NCBI RefSeq assembly: GCF_017873245.1
Contig: NZ_JAGGJY010000003.1
Coordinates: forward strand, 185,413-249,412
Source of the DNA: Clostridium tertium
GTDB lineage: Bacteria > Bacillota > Clostridia > Clostridiales > Clostridiaceae
DNA length: 64,000 bases
Reading direction: 5' to 3'
The position numbers were made by a program, and so were the translations under genes. Each line of letters starts with the position of its first letter. Position 1 is the stretch's first letter. The notes under the pieces were generated by a model. The model saw nothing but the letters and a program-made list of their open reading frames with translations, was not told the DNA's origin and ran no database searches. Positions 50,155 through 58,801 of this stretch are shown here, piece after piece.

Positions 50155-50183
50155 AGATATCCTCCTAATTACTAGTTAAAAAA

Positions 50184-50218
50184 AGTATATGAAATAATTG
50201 TGTTATTTTTATGAAGAT
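50184..50218 (-). promoter_or_regulatory. Promoter of the HMA/SafE gene with shared 26-nt element
   Basis: Minus strand 50218-50193: ATCTTCATAA, six variable bases, CA-n-AAT-n-ATT. The -10 TATACT (50189-50184) begins three bases later, the same phase as at 46062 and 51265. The start codon is 38 nt from the element. The divergent gap to 50490 otherwise shows only AT-rich sequence. Confidence 0.65.
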
Positions 50219-50490
50219 AATCATTCTTATAAGTCTCTAAAAGTGTCATTTTATTTAGTTTAATTGTATATAAATGTAAGCATTTGTTAGAGGGATAGTT
50301 AAAAAATAGATTTAATATTAAAGAAAATAATAAATAAAGGAATTATAATAACTAACAATCTATACATAATAATTACAAAATAAGGGTAAATTATATTTGA
50401 TATATAAGATTCAATATATTTACTTATAATTAATTAGTTTGTATTATATATCAAATAATAGTAGGAACATAAATAAAGGAGAGATAAACT

Positions 50491-51108
50491 ATGTACAACA
50501 AAATTAATTTACCATATGCATTTGATGCATTAGAACCATATATAGATGAAGAAACAGTAAAAACACATTATGGAAAGCATCTTCAAACATATGAAACTAA
50601 CTTAAATAAAGCTTTAGAAGGCTATGAAGAATATACAAAAGGAAAGACTTTAGATCAATTAATAAAAGATATAGAGGATTTACCAGAAGAAATAAGACCA
50701 GCAGTAGTAAATAATGGTGGTGGAGTATCAAATCATAATTTATATTTCTCAGTACTTTCTCCAACTCCAAAGAAAGCTCCAGAAGGAAAATTACTTGAAG
50801 AAATAAATAAAACTTTTGGTAGCGTAGAAAAGCTAAAAGAAGAATTAACAAATGCAGCTATATCTCAATTTGGATCAGGATATGGATTCTTAGTTAAAGA
50901 TAAAGATGGAAAGTTATCAATAGTAAAGAGAGCTAATCAAAACTCACCAGTTATGGATAACCTTATTCCAATTTTAACAATAGATGTATGGGAACATGCT
51001 TATTATTTAAAATATAAGAACTTAAGAGCTGATTATGCTAAAAATATATGGAATGTAATAGACTGGGAAAAAGTTGAAGGCCTTTATGAGGATTGTCATA
51101 ACATCTAA
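50491..51108 (+). CDS. sodA: Superoxide dismutase (Fe/Mn type)
   Basis: A 205-residue cytoplasmic enzyme that converts superoxide to H2O2 and O2. Metal ligands are visible as His in the N-terminal block EETVKTHYGKHLQTY, His in GGGVSNHNLYF, and Asp and His in TIDVWEHAYY. The C-terminal NIWNVIDWEKVEGLY is typical. The metal (Fe, Mn or either) is not certain. The start follows AAGGAGAGATAAACT. No signal peptide. It lies between the copper-transport and multicopper-oxidase genes, suggesting a common oxygen-defence theme, but it lacks their promoter element. Confidence 0.93.
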   Translation: MYNKINLPYAFDALEPYIDEETVKTHYGKHLQTYETNLNKALEGYEEYTKGKTLDQLIKDIEDLPEEIRPAVVNNGGGVSNHNLYFSVLSPTPKKAPEGKLLEEINKTFGSVEKLKEELTNAAISQFGSGYGFLVKDKDGKLSIVKRANQNSPVMDNLIPILTIDVWEHAYYLKYKNLRADYAKNIWNVIDWEKVEGLYEDCHNI

Positions 51109-51129
51109 TATTTAAATTAATATTTAATA

Positions 51130-51215
51130 AAAAGCACATCATTATTTGATATGTTGATTAATAGTAAAAAATAAAACTTTTACTATTAAGGAGCAATTAA
51201 ATTTGATGTGCTTTT
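51130..51215 (+). terminator. Two-level hairpin terminator after sodA
   Basis: Outer arms AAAAGCACATCA (51130-51141) and TGATGTGCTTTT (51204-51215), inner arms TTAATAGTAAAA (51158-51169) and TTTTACTATTAA (51178-51189), all perfect. Confidence 0.75.
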
Positions 51216-51264
51216 AATTCACTTTTAACCATAAATTTTTTATATGAATATATGACATATAAGT

Positions 51265-51299
51265 ATCTTCATAATTTCCACATAATTATTATTTATAAT
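51265..51299 (+). promoter_or_regulatory. Promoter of the multicopper oxidase gene with shared 26-nt element
   Basis: Bases 51265-51290 carry the shared element, and the -10 TATAAT (51294-51299) begins three bases later. Overlapping it downstream is a perfect 11-bp inverted repeat (51285-51295 with 51306-51316) which could be a second operator or a chance AT-rich palindrome. Confidence 0.65.
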
Positions 51300-51338
51300 A
51301 AATATTAAATAATAATTAATATTTATAGGAGAAGTAAG

Positions 51339-52814
51339 ATGAATAAGAAAAGTAGTAAATATATAATAGTAGGAGTCGTTGCCTTAGCAATAGTAATCAT
51401 ATATGCTTTATTGCAGAATCCTATTAAAGGATTTTTAATGAAAAACACAAATGGAAAAGAAGAAACAAATATAACTAATAATAATCAGATAGATGATGCT
51501 AATAAGGTAGATAAGAATAAAAATAAATTACCAATACCAGAACTTTTAGAGGATACAAATCCAGATGAAAATATAGCTGAATTTACATTAGAACCACAAG
51601 AAGGAAAAACTAACTTCATAGGTAATAAAGAAACAGATACTATGGGGTATAATGGAAGCTTTTTAGGTCCGGTAATAAGAGTAAATAAAGGAGAAAAGGT
51701 AAATATTCATGTTAATAATAAATTGAAGGAAGCAACAACTCTTCATTGGCATGGATTAGAGGTAGATGGTAAAAATGATGGAGGGCCTCATCAAGGAATA
51801 CAACCAGGAGATACTTGGGAGCCAAGCTTTACTATAAATCAGCCAGCAGCAACTTTATGGTATCATCCACATTTTATTGGAAGTACAGCAACACAAGTTT
51901 ATAAGGGATTAGCAGGGCTATTTTATATTGAAGATGAAGTATCTAAAAGTTTAAACATCCCTAAGGAATATGGAGTAAATGATATACCATTAGTTATTCA
52001 AGATAGAAGCTTTAATAAAGATGGAAGCTTTATATATGATACAAATATAATGGATGGAGCAGTAGGTGATACAATAATTATTAATGGTTCAATTAACCCA
52101 ACTTTAGATGTTAAAACTGAAAAAGTTAGATTAAGAATAGTAAATGGGGCTAATTCAAGTAACTTTGACGTGAGATTAAGCAATAATGATGAATTTTATC
52201 AAATTGCTTCAGATGGAGGGGTTTTAGAAGCTCCGGTAAAACAAAGTAGTATTTTACTATCACCTGGGGAAAGAGGCGAGATAATAGTTGATTTTTCAAA
52301 GTATGAAGTTGGAACTAAAATAGAATTAAAAAGTGATAATAAAAGTATAATGACATTTAATGTTAATGATAAAGTAGAAGATACAACAGAAATACCTAAT
52401 AGCTTAACTACCATAAATAGAATGACAAAGGAAAATGTAACTAAAGAAAGAAGCTTTGAACTTAGGGGAATGGGACATATGGTATCCATAAATGGTGAGG
52501 AGTTTGATATGGATATAATAAATGAAGTAGGTAAATACGGAGAAACAGAAATTTGGACAGTTACAAATCCAGCCACAATGATGCATTCTATGGGACATCC
52601 GTTTCATATACATGGAACACAATTTCAAGTTCTAACAAGGAATGGCAAAGAGCCTTTACCAGAAGAAATGGGATGGAAAGATACTGTATTTATTAATCCT
52701 GACGAAGAAGTAAAACTTATAGTAAGGTTTAATGATATAGGAACATATATGTATCATTGTCACATACTAGAACATGAGGAAGAAGGTATGATGGGGCAAA
52801 TAAAAATAGAATAA
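51339..52814 (+). CDS. Multicopper oxidase (laccase/CueO-like)
   Basis: A 491-residue enzyme with an N-terminal membrane anchor or signal (about 7-27) and a polar Asn/Lys-rich linker (about 35-65), so it acts outside the membrane. Copper-binding blocks are complete: TTLHWHGLEVDG, LWYHPHFIGS, GHPFHIHGTQF and MYHCHILEHEEEGMM (the T1 ligands and the His-Cys-His bridge). It should oxidise Cu(I), Fe(II), Mn(II) or phenols with O2 as acceptor. It has no Met-rich insertion as in CueO. The start follows ATAGGAGAAGTAAG. An oxygen-dependent oxidase is unusual in a clostridial background. Confidence 0.9.
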   Translation: MNKKSSKYIIVGVVALAIVIIYALLQNPIKGFLMKNTNGKEETNITNNNQIDDANKVDKNKNKLPIPELLEDTNPDENIAEFTLEPQEGKTNFIGNKETDTMGYNGSFLGPVIRVNKGEKVNIHVNNKLKEATTLHWHGLEVDGKNDGGPHQGIQPGDTWEPSFTINQPAATLWYHPHFIGSTATQVYKGLAGLFYIEDEVSKSLNIPKEYGVNDIPLVIQDRSFNKDGSFIYDTNIMDGAVGDTIIINGSINPTLDVKTEKVRLRIVNGANSSNFDVRLSNNDEFYQIASDGGVLEAPVKQSSILLSPGERGEIIVDFSKYEVGTKIELKSDNKSIMTFNVNDKVEDTTEIPNSLTTINRMTKENVTKERSFELRGMGHMVSINGEEFDMDIINEVGKYGETEIWTVTNPATMMHSMGHPFHIHGTQFQVLTRNGKEPLPEEMGWKDTVFINPDEEVKLIVRFNDIGTYMYHCHILEHEEEGMMGQIKIE

Positions 52815-52906
52815 GAATAGAATAAAATTATATTAGAAATATTTTATTTTTATAGGTATTAAAAAGATTAATATTATTAAGGTTTAACTAAGTAGATAAT
52901 CTTAAA

Positions 52907-52974
52907 AAGAGAGAGACGTAATTATTTAACTAACTAGTAAAAGTTTAGTTGAAATAAATGCGTCTCTTTATTCT
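52907..52974 (+). terminator. Terminator after the multicopper oxidase
   Basis: AGAGACG...TTATTT pairs with AAATAA..CGTCTCTTT across a loop containing AACT/AGTT, then ATTCTTT. Confidence 0.7.
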
Positions 52975-53087
52975 TTAATAATGATATAGTAAATAATAGG
53001 ATATAAATTAAATTTATTATAAAAAATATAGTAAAAAGTAATTTATAATAACTAATATAATAAACTTAATAAAATAAAGGAGCTATA

Positions 53088-54188
53088 ATGAGCAATACAT
53101 GGGAAGAAAAATGGTTTGAAGATATAGATTATTTAAAAGAAAACTTAATAAAAAGACATAAAAATTTATTTTTTCATATATCAAGAGATGAGTTTGAAGA
53201 AAAAATAAATTATTTAAAATCAATAGTAAATAATTTAGATTACGATGATATGAAGGTTGAGTTAAGTAGAATTGTTGCATCAGTAAAGGATGCACATACT
53301 TCTATCATTTTTCCAGTAAAAAAGTATTTACCATTTAAGTTTTATTGGTTTAATGATGAAATTTATATAATAAAGACTACTGAAAAATATAAAAATTTGT
53401 TGTATAAAAAGGTAAGCTCAATTGAGGATATATCAATATATGAAATTATAGAAGAACTAAAAGAAATAATCTCCTATGAAAATGAATTTTTATTTAAAGA
53501 GCAGAGCATGAAATATATTCAAGCAGCTGATATACTTTATGGATTATTATTAATAGATTCAGTAGATAAAGTCAAGATTAAAGTAAATGATTTTGAATGT
53601 AATGCAGAGACTGTATCCTTAGAGGAATTGATATATACAGAAGAATATAAATTACCTATATATGCAAAAAATGAATTTGAAAACTTTTGGTATGAACATT
53701 TGATAGATTCAAAAGAAATATATATAAAGTATAATTCATGTAGAGAAGATGGAGATATAAAATTAAGTCAAAAGATAAATGATGTAGTTGAGTATATTAA
53801 TAAAAATTCTATTGAAAGACTAACATTGGATTTAAGTGATAATCTTGGAGGTGATTCTAGATTAATTAGACCGCTTATAGATTTTATAAAAACAAATAAT
53901 TATATAAATAAACGTGAAAATTTAAAAGTCATAATTGGTAGAAGAACTTTTTCATCAGCCCTTTTAAATGTCTATGAATTTATAAATGAAACTAATGCAA
54001 AGATAGTAGGAGAGCCATCAGGAGGAAAACCTAACTGTTATGGTGAAATATTAAAATTTGAATTACCAAACAGTAAATTTATTGTTACTTACTCAACGAA
54101 ATATTACAAGTTAATAGATGATGATTCAGTCATGGCGTTATATCCAGAAGAAATAGTTTATAGAAAAATAGAGGATTATATAAAATGA
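53088..54188 (+). CDS. S41-family peptidase-like protein
   Basis: A 366-residue cytoplasmic protein related to tail-specific (S41) proteases. The N-terminal helical domain has VKDAHTSIIFP, seen in this family. The catalytic domain has LDLSDNLGGDSRLIRPLI, the Ser region GRRTFSSALLN and GEPSGGKPNCYGE. There is no signal peptide and no clear PDZ domain, so it differs from CtpA. The start follows AAGGAGCTATA. It overlaps the next gene by 4 nt (ATGA), forming an operon with a DUF2809 protein and a GDPD. The substrate is unknown. Confidence 0.75.
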   Translation: MSNTWEEKWFEDIDYLKENLIKRHKNLFFHISRDEFEEKINYLKSIVNNLDYDDMKVELSRIVASVKDAHTSIIFPVKKYLPFKFYWFNDEIYIIKTTEKYKNLLYKKVSSIEDISIYEIIEELKEIISYENEFLFKEQSMKYIQAADILYGLLLIDSVDKVKIKVNDFECNAETVSLEELIYTEEYKLPIYAKNEFENFWYEHLIDSKEIYIKYNSCREDGDIKLSQKINDVVEYINKNSIERLTLDLSDNLGGDSRLIRPLIDFIKTNNYINKRENLKVIIGRRTFSSALLNVYEFINETNAKIVGEPSGGKPNCYGEILKFELPNSKFIVTYSTKYYKLIDDDSVMALYPEEIVYRKIEDYIK

Positions 54189-54616
54189 GAAAGCTTGGAA
54201 CTTTGCTTAAAAATAAAGAAAGTAATTTTGGCAGAAGTAGAATAATTTATTTATTATTAACTTTAACTACAATGTGCTTTGGATTAGTCTCAAGAAAATA
54301 TATTAATTATTTACCTAGTTTTATAGGTAAGTATGCAGGGGATACATTGTGGGCAACTATGCTTTATTTAGGATTAGCATTTTTATTTAATAGATTTAAT
54401 ATAAGAAAGATTACAATATTCTCCTTAATATTTTCTTATGGAATAGAAATTTCTCAGCTATACCAAGGAGAATGGATTAATAAAATAAGAAACACTTTAA
54501 TAGGAGCATTAATATTAGGGCGTGGATTTTTATTTTCTGATTTAATTTGTTATACTGTTGGGATATTTATAGGAATAATAATAGATAAATTGATATTTAG
54601 AAAAAAATTTAATTAA
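54185..54616 (+). CDS. DUF2809 membrane protein
   Basis: A 143-residue protein with four predicted helices (about 19-38, 54-75, 78-95, 111-135). It has the features of DUF2809/VanZ-like proteins: GLVSRKYINYLPSFIGKYAGDTLWATM and IEISQLYQGEWINKIRNT (each longer block given only by its first and last residues in family terms: starts GLVSRKY, ends TLWATM; starts IEISQLY, ends KIRNT). Coupled to the upstream peptidase by an ATGA overlap. Function unknown. Confidence 0.75.
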   Translation: MRKLGTLLKNKESNFGRSRIIYLLLTLTTMCFGLVSRKYINYLPSFIGKYAGDTLWATMLYLGLAFLFNRFNIRKITIFSLIFSYGIEISQLYQGEWINKIRNTLIGALILGRGFLFSDLICYTVGIFIGIIIDKLIFRKKFN

Positions 54617-54633
54617 TATAAGGGAGGAGAATT

Positions 54634-55359
54634 ATGATAAATTTTGCACATAGAGGAGCAAGCTTTGATTACCCAGAAAATACAATACTTGCATTAAATG
54701 AAGGAATTAAATCAGGTGCAAATGGACTAGAAATAGATGTGCATAAGACAAAAGATAATAAACTTGTTGTAATTCATGATGAAGATGTAGAGCGTACTTA
54801 CTTAGGAAAAGGAGTAGTTAAGGATCTTACTCTTAATGAATTAAGAAAACTTAAAAATAGAAAAAAGTTATTTAGAGATAATAGAGAGTGTAACATACCA
54901 ACATTAGAAGAAGTACTAGGATTAATAAATGGTAAAGATATAACATTAAATATAGAATTAAAAACAGATGAGATTCATTATAAGGGAATTGAAGAAGATG
55001 TAATTAGCTTAATAAATGAGTATAAATTAAATAATCAAATAATTTTATCAAGCTTTAATCATAATTCAATAAAAATAGTTAAAAGCTTGGATAGTAGTAT
55101 AAAGACAGGAATATTATATGATAAACCAATTGAAGATGTAATTAAGTATGCAAAAGAGTTAGATGTAGATGCAATTCATCCAGATTTAAGATTTGTATCA
55201 AGAGAACTAATTGAAGAAGCACATGAAAATAATTTGAAAGTTAATATATATACTGTTAATATGCCAATATATATGAGATTACTTATTAAAAATAAAGCAG
55301 ATGGATTATTTACCGATTATCCAGAGTTATTAAGTGAAATATTAAAAGAAGAAATATAA
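54634..55359 (+). CDS. Glycerophosphodiester phosphodiesterase
   Basis: A 241-residue cytoplasmic TIM-barrel enzyme that hydrolyses glycerophosphodiesters to glycerol 3-phosphate and an alcohol. Catalytic blocks are HRGASFDYPENTILA (first His and Arg), LEIDVHKTKDNKLVVIHDED (Glu, Asp, second His) and NIELKTDE. No signal peptide, so it acts on internal lipid-turnover products, as in UgpQ. It starts 17 nt after the DUF2809 gene behind AGGGAGGAGAATT. A long perfect hairpin ends the operon. Confidence 0.9.
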   Translation: MINFAHRGASFDYPENTILALNEGIKSGANGLEIDVHKTKDNKLVVIHDEDVERTYLGKGVVKDLTLNELRKLKNRKKLFRDNRECNIPTLEEVLGLINGKDITLNIELKTDEIHYKGIEEDVISLINEYKLNNQIILSSFNHNSIKIVKSLDSSIKTGILYDKPIEDVIKYAKELDVDAIHPDLRFVSRELIEEAHENNLKVNIYTVNMPIYMRLLIKNKADGLFTDYPELLSEILKEEI

Positions 55360-55363
55360 AAAG

Positions 55364-55433
55364 AAAAAGTTAAATCAATCTTACAATGTGTGATTATTTT
55401 ATAATACATTGTAAGATTGATTTAACTTTTTTG
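55364..55433. terminator. Long bidirectional terminator
   Basis: Perfect 26-bp inverted repeat: arms 55364-55389 and 55406-55431, loop 16 nt, with A/T runs at both ends. It ends one base before the stop codon of the convergent MATE gene. Confidence 0.9.
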
Positions 55434-55434
55434 T

Positions 55435-56787
55435 TTAAGCATAAGCTTTTAAATCTTTATAGCTATAACCATATATGTTTTTATATTTATAAATATAAAA
55501 TAAAGAAAATACTAAAGTCATAAGTTCAGCAAGAGGAACTGCAAGCCAAACACCATTTACACTTATTAATGATGGTAAAAATATTATGCCACTAGATAAG
55601 AATATAAATGTTCTTAAAAGTGAAAGTAAAGCAGATACTTTACCATTAGAAAATGCAGTAAACATACCAGATGTAAAAATATTTACTCCACATAATAAGA
55701 AACTTATTTGAAATAAGTTAAATCCATTTAATGTAATATCATAAATCTCAGTTCCATTTCCAGCAAATATAGAAACTAATGATGGTGACATGTATTTTGA
55801 AATTACAAAAGTAGAGATTGAAAATAACATTATAAATATATAACTATATTTAATTATCTTATGAAGCTGCTCTTTATTTTTGCTGCCAAAATTATAACTT
55901 ATGCGCGGTGATACTCCAGAAGTAAATCCTATATAAGCAGAAACTAATAAAAATTGAGCATATAAAACTATAGTTATAGAGGCAACTCCATTTTCACCTA
56001 AAAGTTTTATCATTATTATATTATATAAAAATGTTGTAACAGCAGATGATATTTGAGTTACCATTTCTGAAGATCCATTGCTGCAGCTATATAAAATTGT
56101 TTTAAAATTAAATTTAGGTTTAACAAAATGTAAAGTATTCTTTTTATTAAAGAAATAGATAATTCCAATTATCGATGGAAGTGAATAACCAATACATGTT
56201 GCTAATGCAGCACCAACAAGTCCCATATTTAAAGGTACAATAAGTACATAATCTAAAATAATATTTGTTACTCCTCCTATGATTGCACTTAATAAACCTA
56301 AGTTTGGATTACCAGCTGTAATTAAGAAATAATCAAAAAGCATTTTAAGTATAATTACAGGAGTAAAGATTAACATTGTAAATAAGTAAATATAAGAATT
56401 TTCATATAAACTATCAGTTGAACCTAGTAAATAAATAATTTGCTTTATAAATAATAAACAAAATATAGCTATGATAACTCCAAAAACTATTGAAGTTATT
56501 GTTATAAGAGTGAAGCTTTCTCTTGCTTCTTTATCTTTACCTTCTCCCATCAATTTTGCCACAATAGCACTTCCTCCTGTGGCCATCATGACACTTATTC
56601 CTATTAATATGCAAATAACAGGGTATACTATATTTATTGCAGAAAGAGCATTTGATCCAATATACCTAGAAACAAATATACCATCGATAATTGTATAAAG
56701 AGAGAAGAATACCATCATTATAATTGTTGGTAAAGTAAATTTTATAAGACTTAAAAAGGTAACTTCCTTTCCAAGTGAATTATTCAT
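55435..56787 (-). CDS. MATE-family multidrug efflux transporter
   Basis: A 450-residue membrane antiporter with twelve predicted helices in two repeated halves. The N-terminal half includes TIIDGIFVSRYIGSNALSAINI and the MATGGSAIVAKLMGEGKDKEA loop (each given by key residues: VSRYIG and GSAIVAKLMGEG are the family marks). The C-terminal half has FTSGVSPRISYNFGS. The ATG at 56787 follows TTAGGAGTGTTAGAT. It probably exports cationic drugs using Na+ or H+. It is divergent from a MerR regulator, and its promoter has the 19-bp spacer typical of MerR-activated genes. Confidence 0.87.
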   Translation of the reverse strand: MNNSLGKEVTFLSLIKFTLPTIIMMVFFSLYTIIDGIFVSRYIGSNALSAINIVYPVICILIGISVMMATGGSAIVAKLMGEGKDKEARESFTLITITSIVFGVIIAIFCLLFIKQIIYLLGSTDSLYENSYIYLFTMLIFTPVIILKMLFDYFLITAGNPNLGLLSAIIGGVTNIILDYVLIVPLNMGLVGAALATCIGYSLPSIIGIIYFFNKKNTLHFVKPKFNFKTILYSCSNGSSEMVTQISSAVTTFLYNIIMIKLLGENGVASITIVLYAQFLLVSAYIGFTSGVSPRISYNFGSKNKEQLHKIIKYSYIFIMLFSISTFVISKYMSPSLVSIFAGNGTEIYDITLNGFNLFQISFLLCGVNIFTSGMFTAFSNGKVSALLSLLRTFIFLSSGIIFLPSLISVNGVWLAVPLAELMTLVFSLFYIYKYKNIYGYSYKDLKAYA

Positions 56788-56828
56788 ATCTAACACTCCT
56801 AAATCTTAATTGATTTTTTTCTTTTCTT

Positions 56829-56859
56829 ATAATAAAGTATCCAGTAAGGGAATAGTCAA
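56829..56859 (-). promoter_or_regulatory. MerR-type promoter of the MATE gene
   Basis: Minus strand: -35 TTGACT (56859-56854), a 19-bp spacer (56853-56835) and -10 TATTAT (56834-56829). The spacer contains a partial dyad, ATTCC/GGATA-like. An over-long spacer of 19 bp that a bound MerR dimer untwists is the hallmark of this family. Confidence 0.75.
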
Positions 56860-56876
56860 TAGGAGGTTTACTATTT

Positions 56877-57701
56877 ATGAAAGGAGATTTTAAAAAATAT
56901 TATACAACTGGAGAATTTGCAGAGCTTTGTGGAATAAAAAAGAAAACTCTTTTTCATTACGATAATATAGATTTATTTAAGCCAGAAAAGGTTATGAGTA
57001 ATGGATATAGATATTATTCAAAATATCAGTTGGAAGTTTTTAATGTAATATTAGTATTAAAGGAAATTGGTATGCCATTAAAAGAAATTAAAAAATTTTT
57101 AGATAAAAGAAATCCGGAAAACACATTACAATTATTAAAATATGAAAAAGAGCAAGTTGAAAAAGAAATACATAACCTTAGAAGGATTCAAAAACTTTTA
57201 GAAGTAAAATTAAACTTAATAGAAGTTGGAATTAATTCCACAAGTGAGTTAGTTTTAGAAGAAAAAGAGGAAGAGTATATAGTATTAAGCAATCCAGTAA
57301 ATGAAACGGAAGATGACTATGATATTGAAACATATACAGAACATATAAAATACTGTATTGATAATGATTTGGATTATGGATATCCAGTAGGATCAATTAT
57401 AAATAAAGAAAATTTAATTAATAGAAGATTTAATAAGTATAGTTATTATTTTAGTAAGGTAATAGAAAAGAAAAAATATAAAGATTTAGTTTTAAAGCCA
57501 AAAGGGCTTTATTTAGTAGGATATTCACATGGATATTATGATAAAGTTTATAAGGTTTATGAGAAAATGATAAAATATATAGAAGAAAATAATTTAAGAA
57601 TTAATGGGTATTCTTATGAAGAAGTATTAATAGATGAAATAGCTAGTAGTGTTGGTGATGACTTTGTTATTAAAATTTCAATAAAAGTTGATAAAAATTA
57701 A
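56877..57701 (+). CDS. MerR-family regulator with GyrI-like ligand domain
   Basis: A 274-residue regulator like BmrR or TipA-type proteins. The N-terminal winged helix (about 8-75) has YYTTGEFAELCGIKKKTLFH and NGYRYYSKYQLE, followed by a coiled coil (about 80-125). The C-terminal effector domain (about 135-270) has PKGLYLVGYSHGYYD and the final IKISIKVDK strand. ATG 56877 follows AATAGGAGGTTTACTATTT. It should bind the dyad between it and the divergent MATE gene and activate that gene when a drug binds. Confidence 0.88.
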   Translation: MKGDFKKYYTTGEFAELCGIKKKTLFHYDNIDLFKPEKVMSNGYRYYSKYQLEVFNVILVLKEIGMPLKEIKKFLDKRNPENTLQLLKYEKEQVEKEIHNLRRIQKLLEVKLNLIEVGINSTSELVLEEKEEEYIVLSNPVNETEDDYDIETYTEHIKYCIDNDLDYGYPVGSIINKENLINRRFNKYSYYFSKVIEKKKYKDLVLKPKGLYLVGYSHGYYDKVYKVYEKMIKYIEENNLRINGYSYEEVLIDEIASSVGDDFVIKISIKVDKN

Positions 57702-57728
57702 TTATAAAAATATTTGAACTTATAAAAT

Positions 57729-57765
57729 TTAATGGAGCTGATTTAAAACAGCTCCTATTAAAAAT
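57729..57765. terminator. Terminator after the MerR gene
   Basis: GGAGCTG (around 57733) pairs with CAGCTCC (around 57750), 8-nt loop, then TATTAAAAAT. Confidence 0.65.
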
Positions 57766-57793
57766 TATATATTGTGAGATAGATTTATTATCA

Positions 57794-58615
57794 TTAGTTT
57801 AGCTTGTTTTCCATAAAGTTCAGAAGAGTATCATTTACTATATCTTTTTCTTCAATAAAGGCAGCGTGACCACTTTCTTTTAAAGGTATCAATATAGAAA
57901 TTTCAATATTTTCATCTAAATACTCAGCAAATTCATAAGGACAAACTTTATCCTGTATTCCATGTAAAATTAGTGTAGGAACTTTTATTTTAGGGATATC
58001 ATTAAAGAGTCTTTCATTTTTTAGGCTAATTAGTCCTTGAGTAGTAGCCCATGGTGAAGCAGATAAGGCTATGTTGTTAAACCAGTTTAAAAGAGGTTGA
58101 GATACATATTGGTAGAAAAATAAATCAGAAATACCGCTAATGAATTTAGGCCTATCATTAAGAGAGGCATTTATAAACGTAGTAACTTCCGAATCTGTAT
58201 ATCCATAAGGAACTTCTCTTGTTTTGACCCAGCTAGGTGCAGCAGCACCTATTAAACAAAGATTAGATACACCATGACCATTATAATTAGACATATATCT
58301 TATGGATATTGCACCACCCATAGAGTGTCCAACTAAAGTTATATCATTTAATTTAAGAACGTCTATTACTTTTTTTATGTCTGCGGCCATTGTATTATAA
58401 TCATATCCGTTGTAAGGTCTATCAGAATCACCATATCCTCTTAAGTCGATTGCAACACATCTGTAGCCCTTAGAAGGAAAGAAGTTTAATTGATACTCGT
58501 ACACACTATGATTTAATGGCCATCCATGTATAAACAATATGGTCTTCTCTGCTTCAGAATTTAAGTCTTCCACAGCAATTCTAGAATTATCACTTGTTTT
58601 AACAAAATATTTCAT
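57794..58615 (-). CDS. Alpha/beta hydrolase
   Basis: A 273-residue cytoplasmic hydrolase of the alpha/beta fold. The oxyanion strand is FIHGWPLNHSVYEYQ, the nucleophile elbow GHSMGGAIS (Ser about 97), the acid Asp in LHGIQDKVCP and the His in KESGHAAFIEE, so the triad is complete. The cap region (about 130-200) is helical. Most like haloperoxidase/esterase-type members; substrate unknown. The ATG follows ATAGGAGACCTTT. It is a single-gene transcript. Confidence 0.88.
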   Translation of the reverse strand: MKYFVKTSDNSRIAVEDLNSEAEKTILFIHGWPLNHSVYEYQLNFFPSKGYRCVAIDLRGYGDSDRPYNGYDYNTMAADIKKVIDVLKLNDITLVGHSMGGAISIRYMSNYNGHGVSNLCLIGAAAPSWVKTREVPYGYTDSEVTTFINASLNDRPKFISGISDLFFYQYVSQPLLNWFNNIALSASPWATTQGLISLKNERLFNDIPKIKVPTLILHGIQDKVCPYEFAEYLDENIEISILIPLKESGHAAFIEEKDIVNDTLLNFMENKLN

Positions 58616-58801
58616 AAAGGTCTCCTATATATAATTTATCACTATTAATATATTCAAGTATCAAGAATCCTGTTAATAATTAAAACTAATCAAATATAAA
58701 GTATATTAAAAAATCTTTTATTAGACCTTTGCATAAGTGAATATTATAAAGATTATATTGAAATTATAAATATATAATATTATATGTATAGGAGTTAAGA
58801 G

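Noticed and set aside
50400..50490. PerR-like or shared-element site upstream of sodA
   Set aside because: TTATAATTAATTAG matches the PerR box poorly and the 26-nt element is absent.
51285..51316. 11-bp inverted repeat as a proven operator for the multicopper oxidase gene
   Set aside because: It is made only of A and T and such repeats arise easily at this composition; noted but not claimed as a separate regulatory finding.
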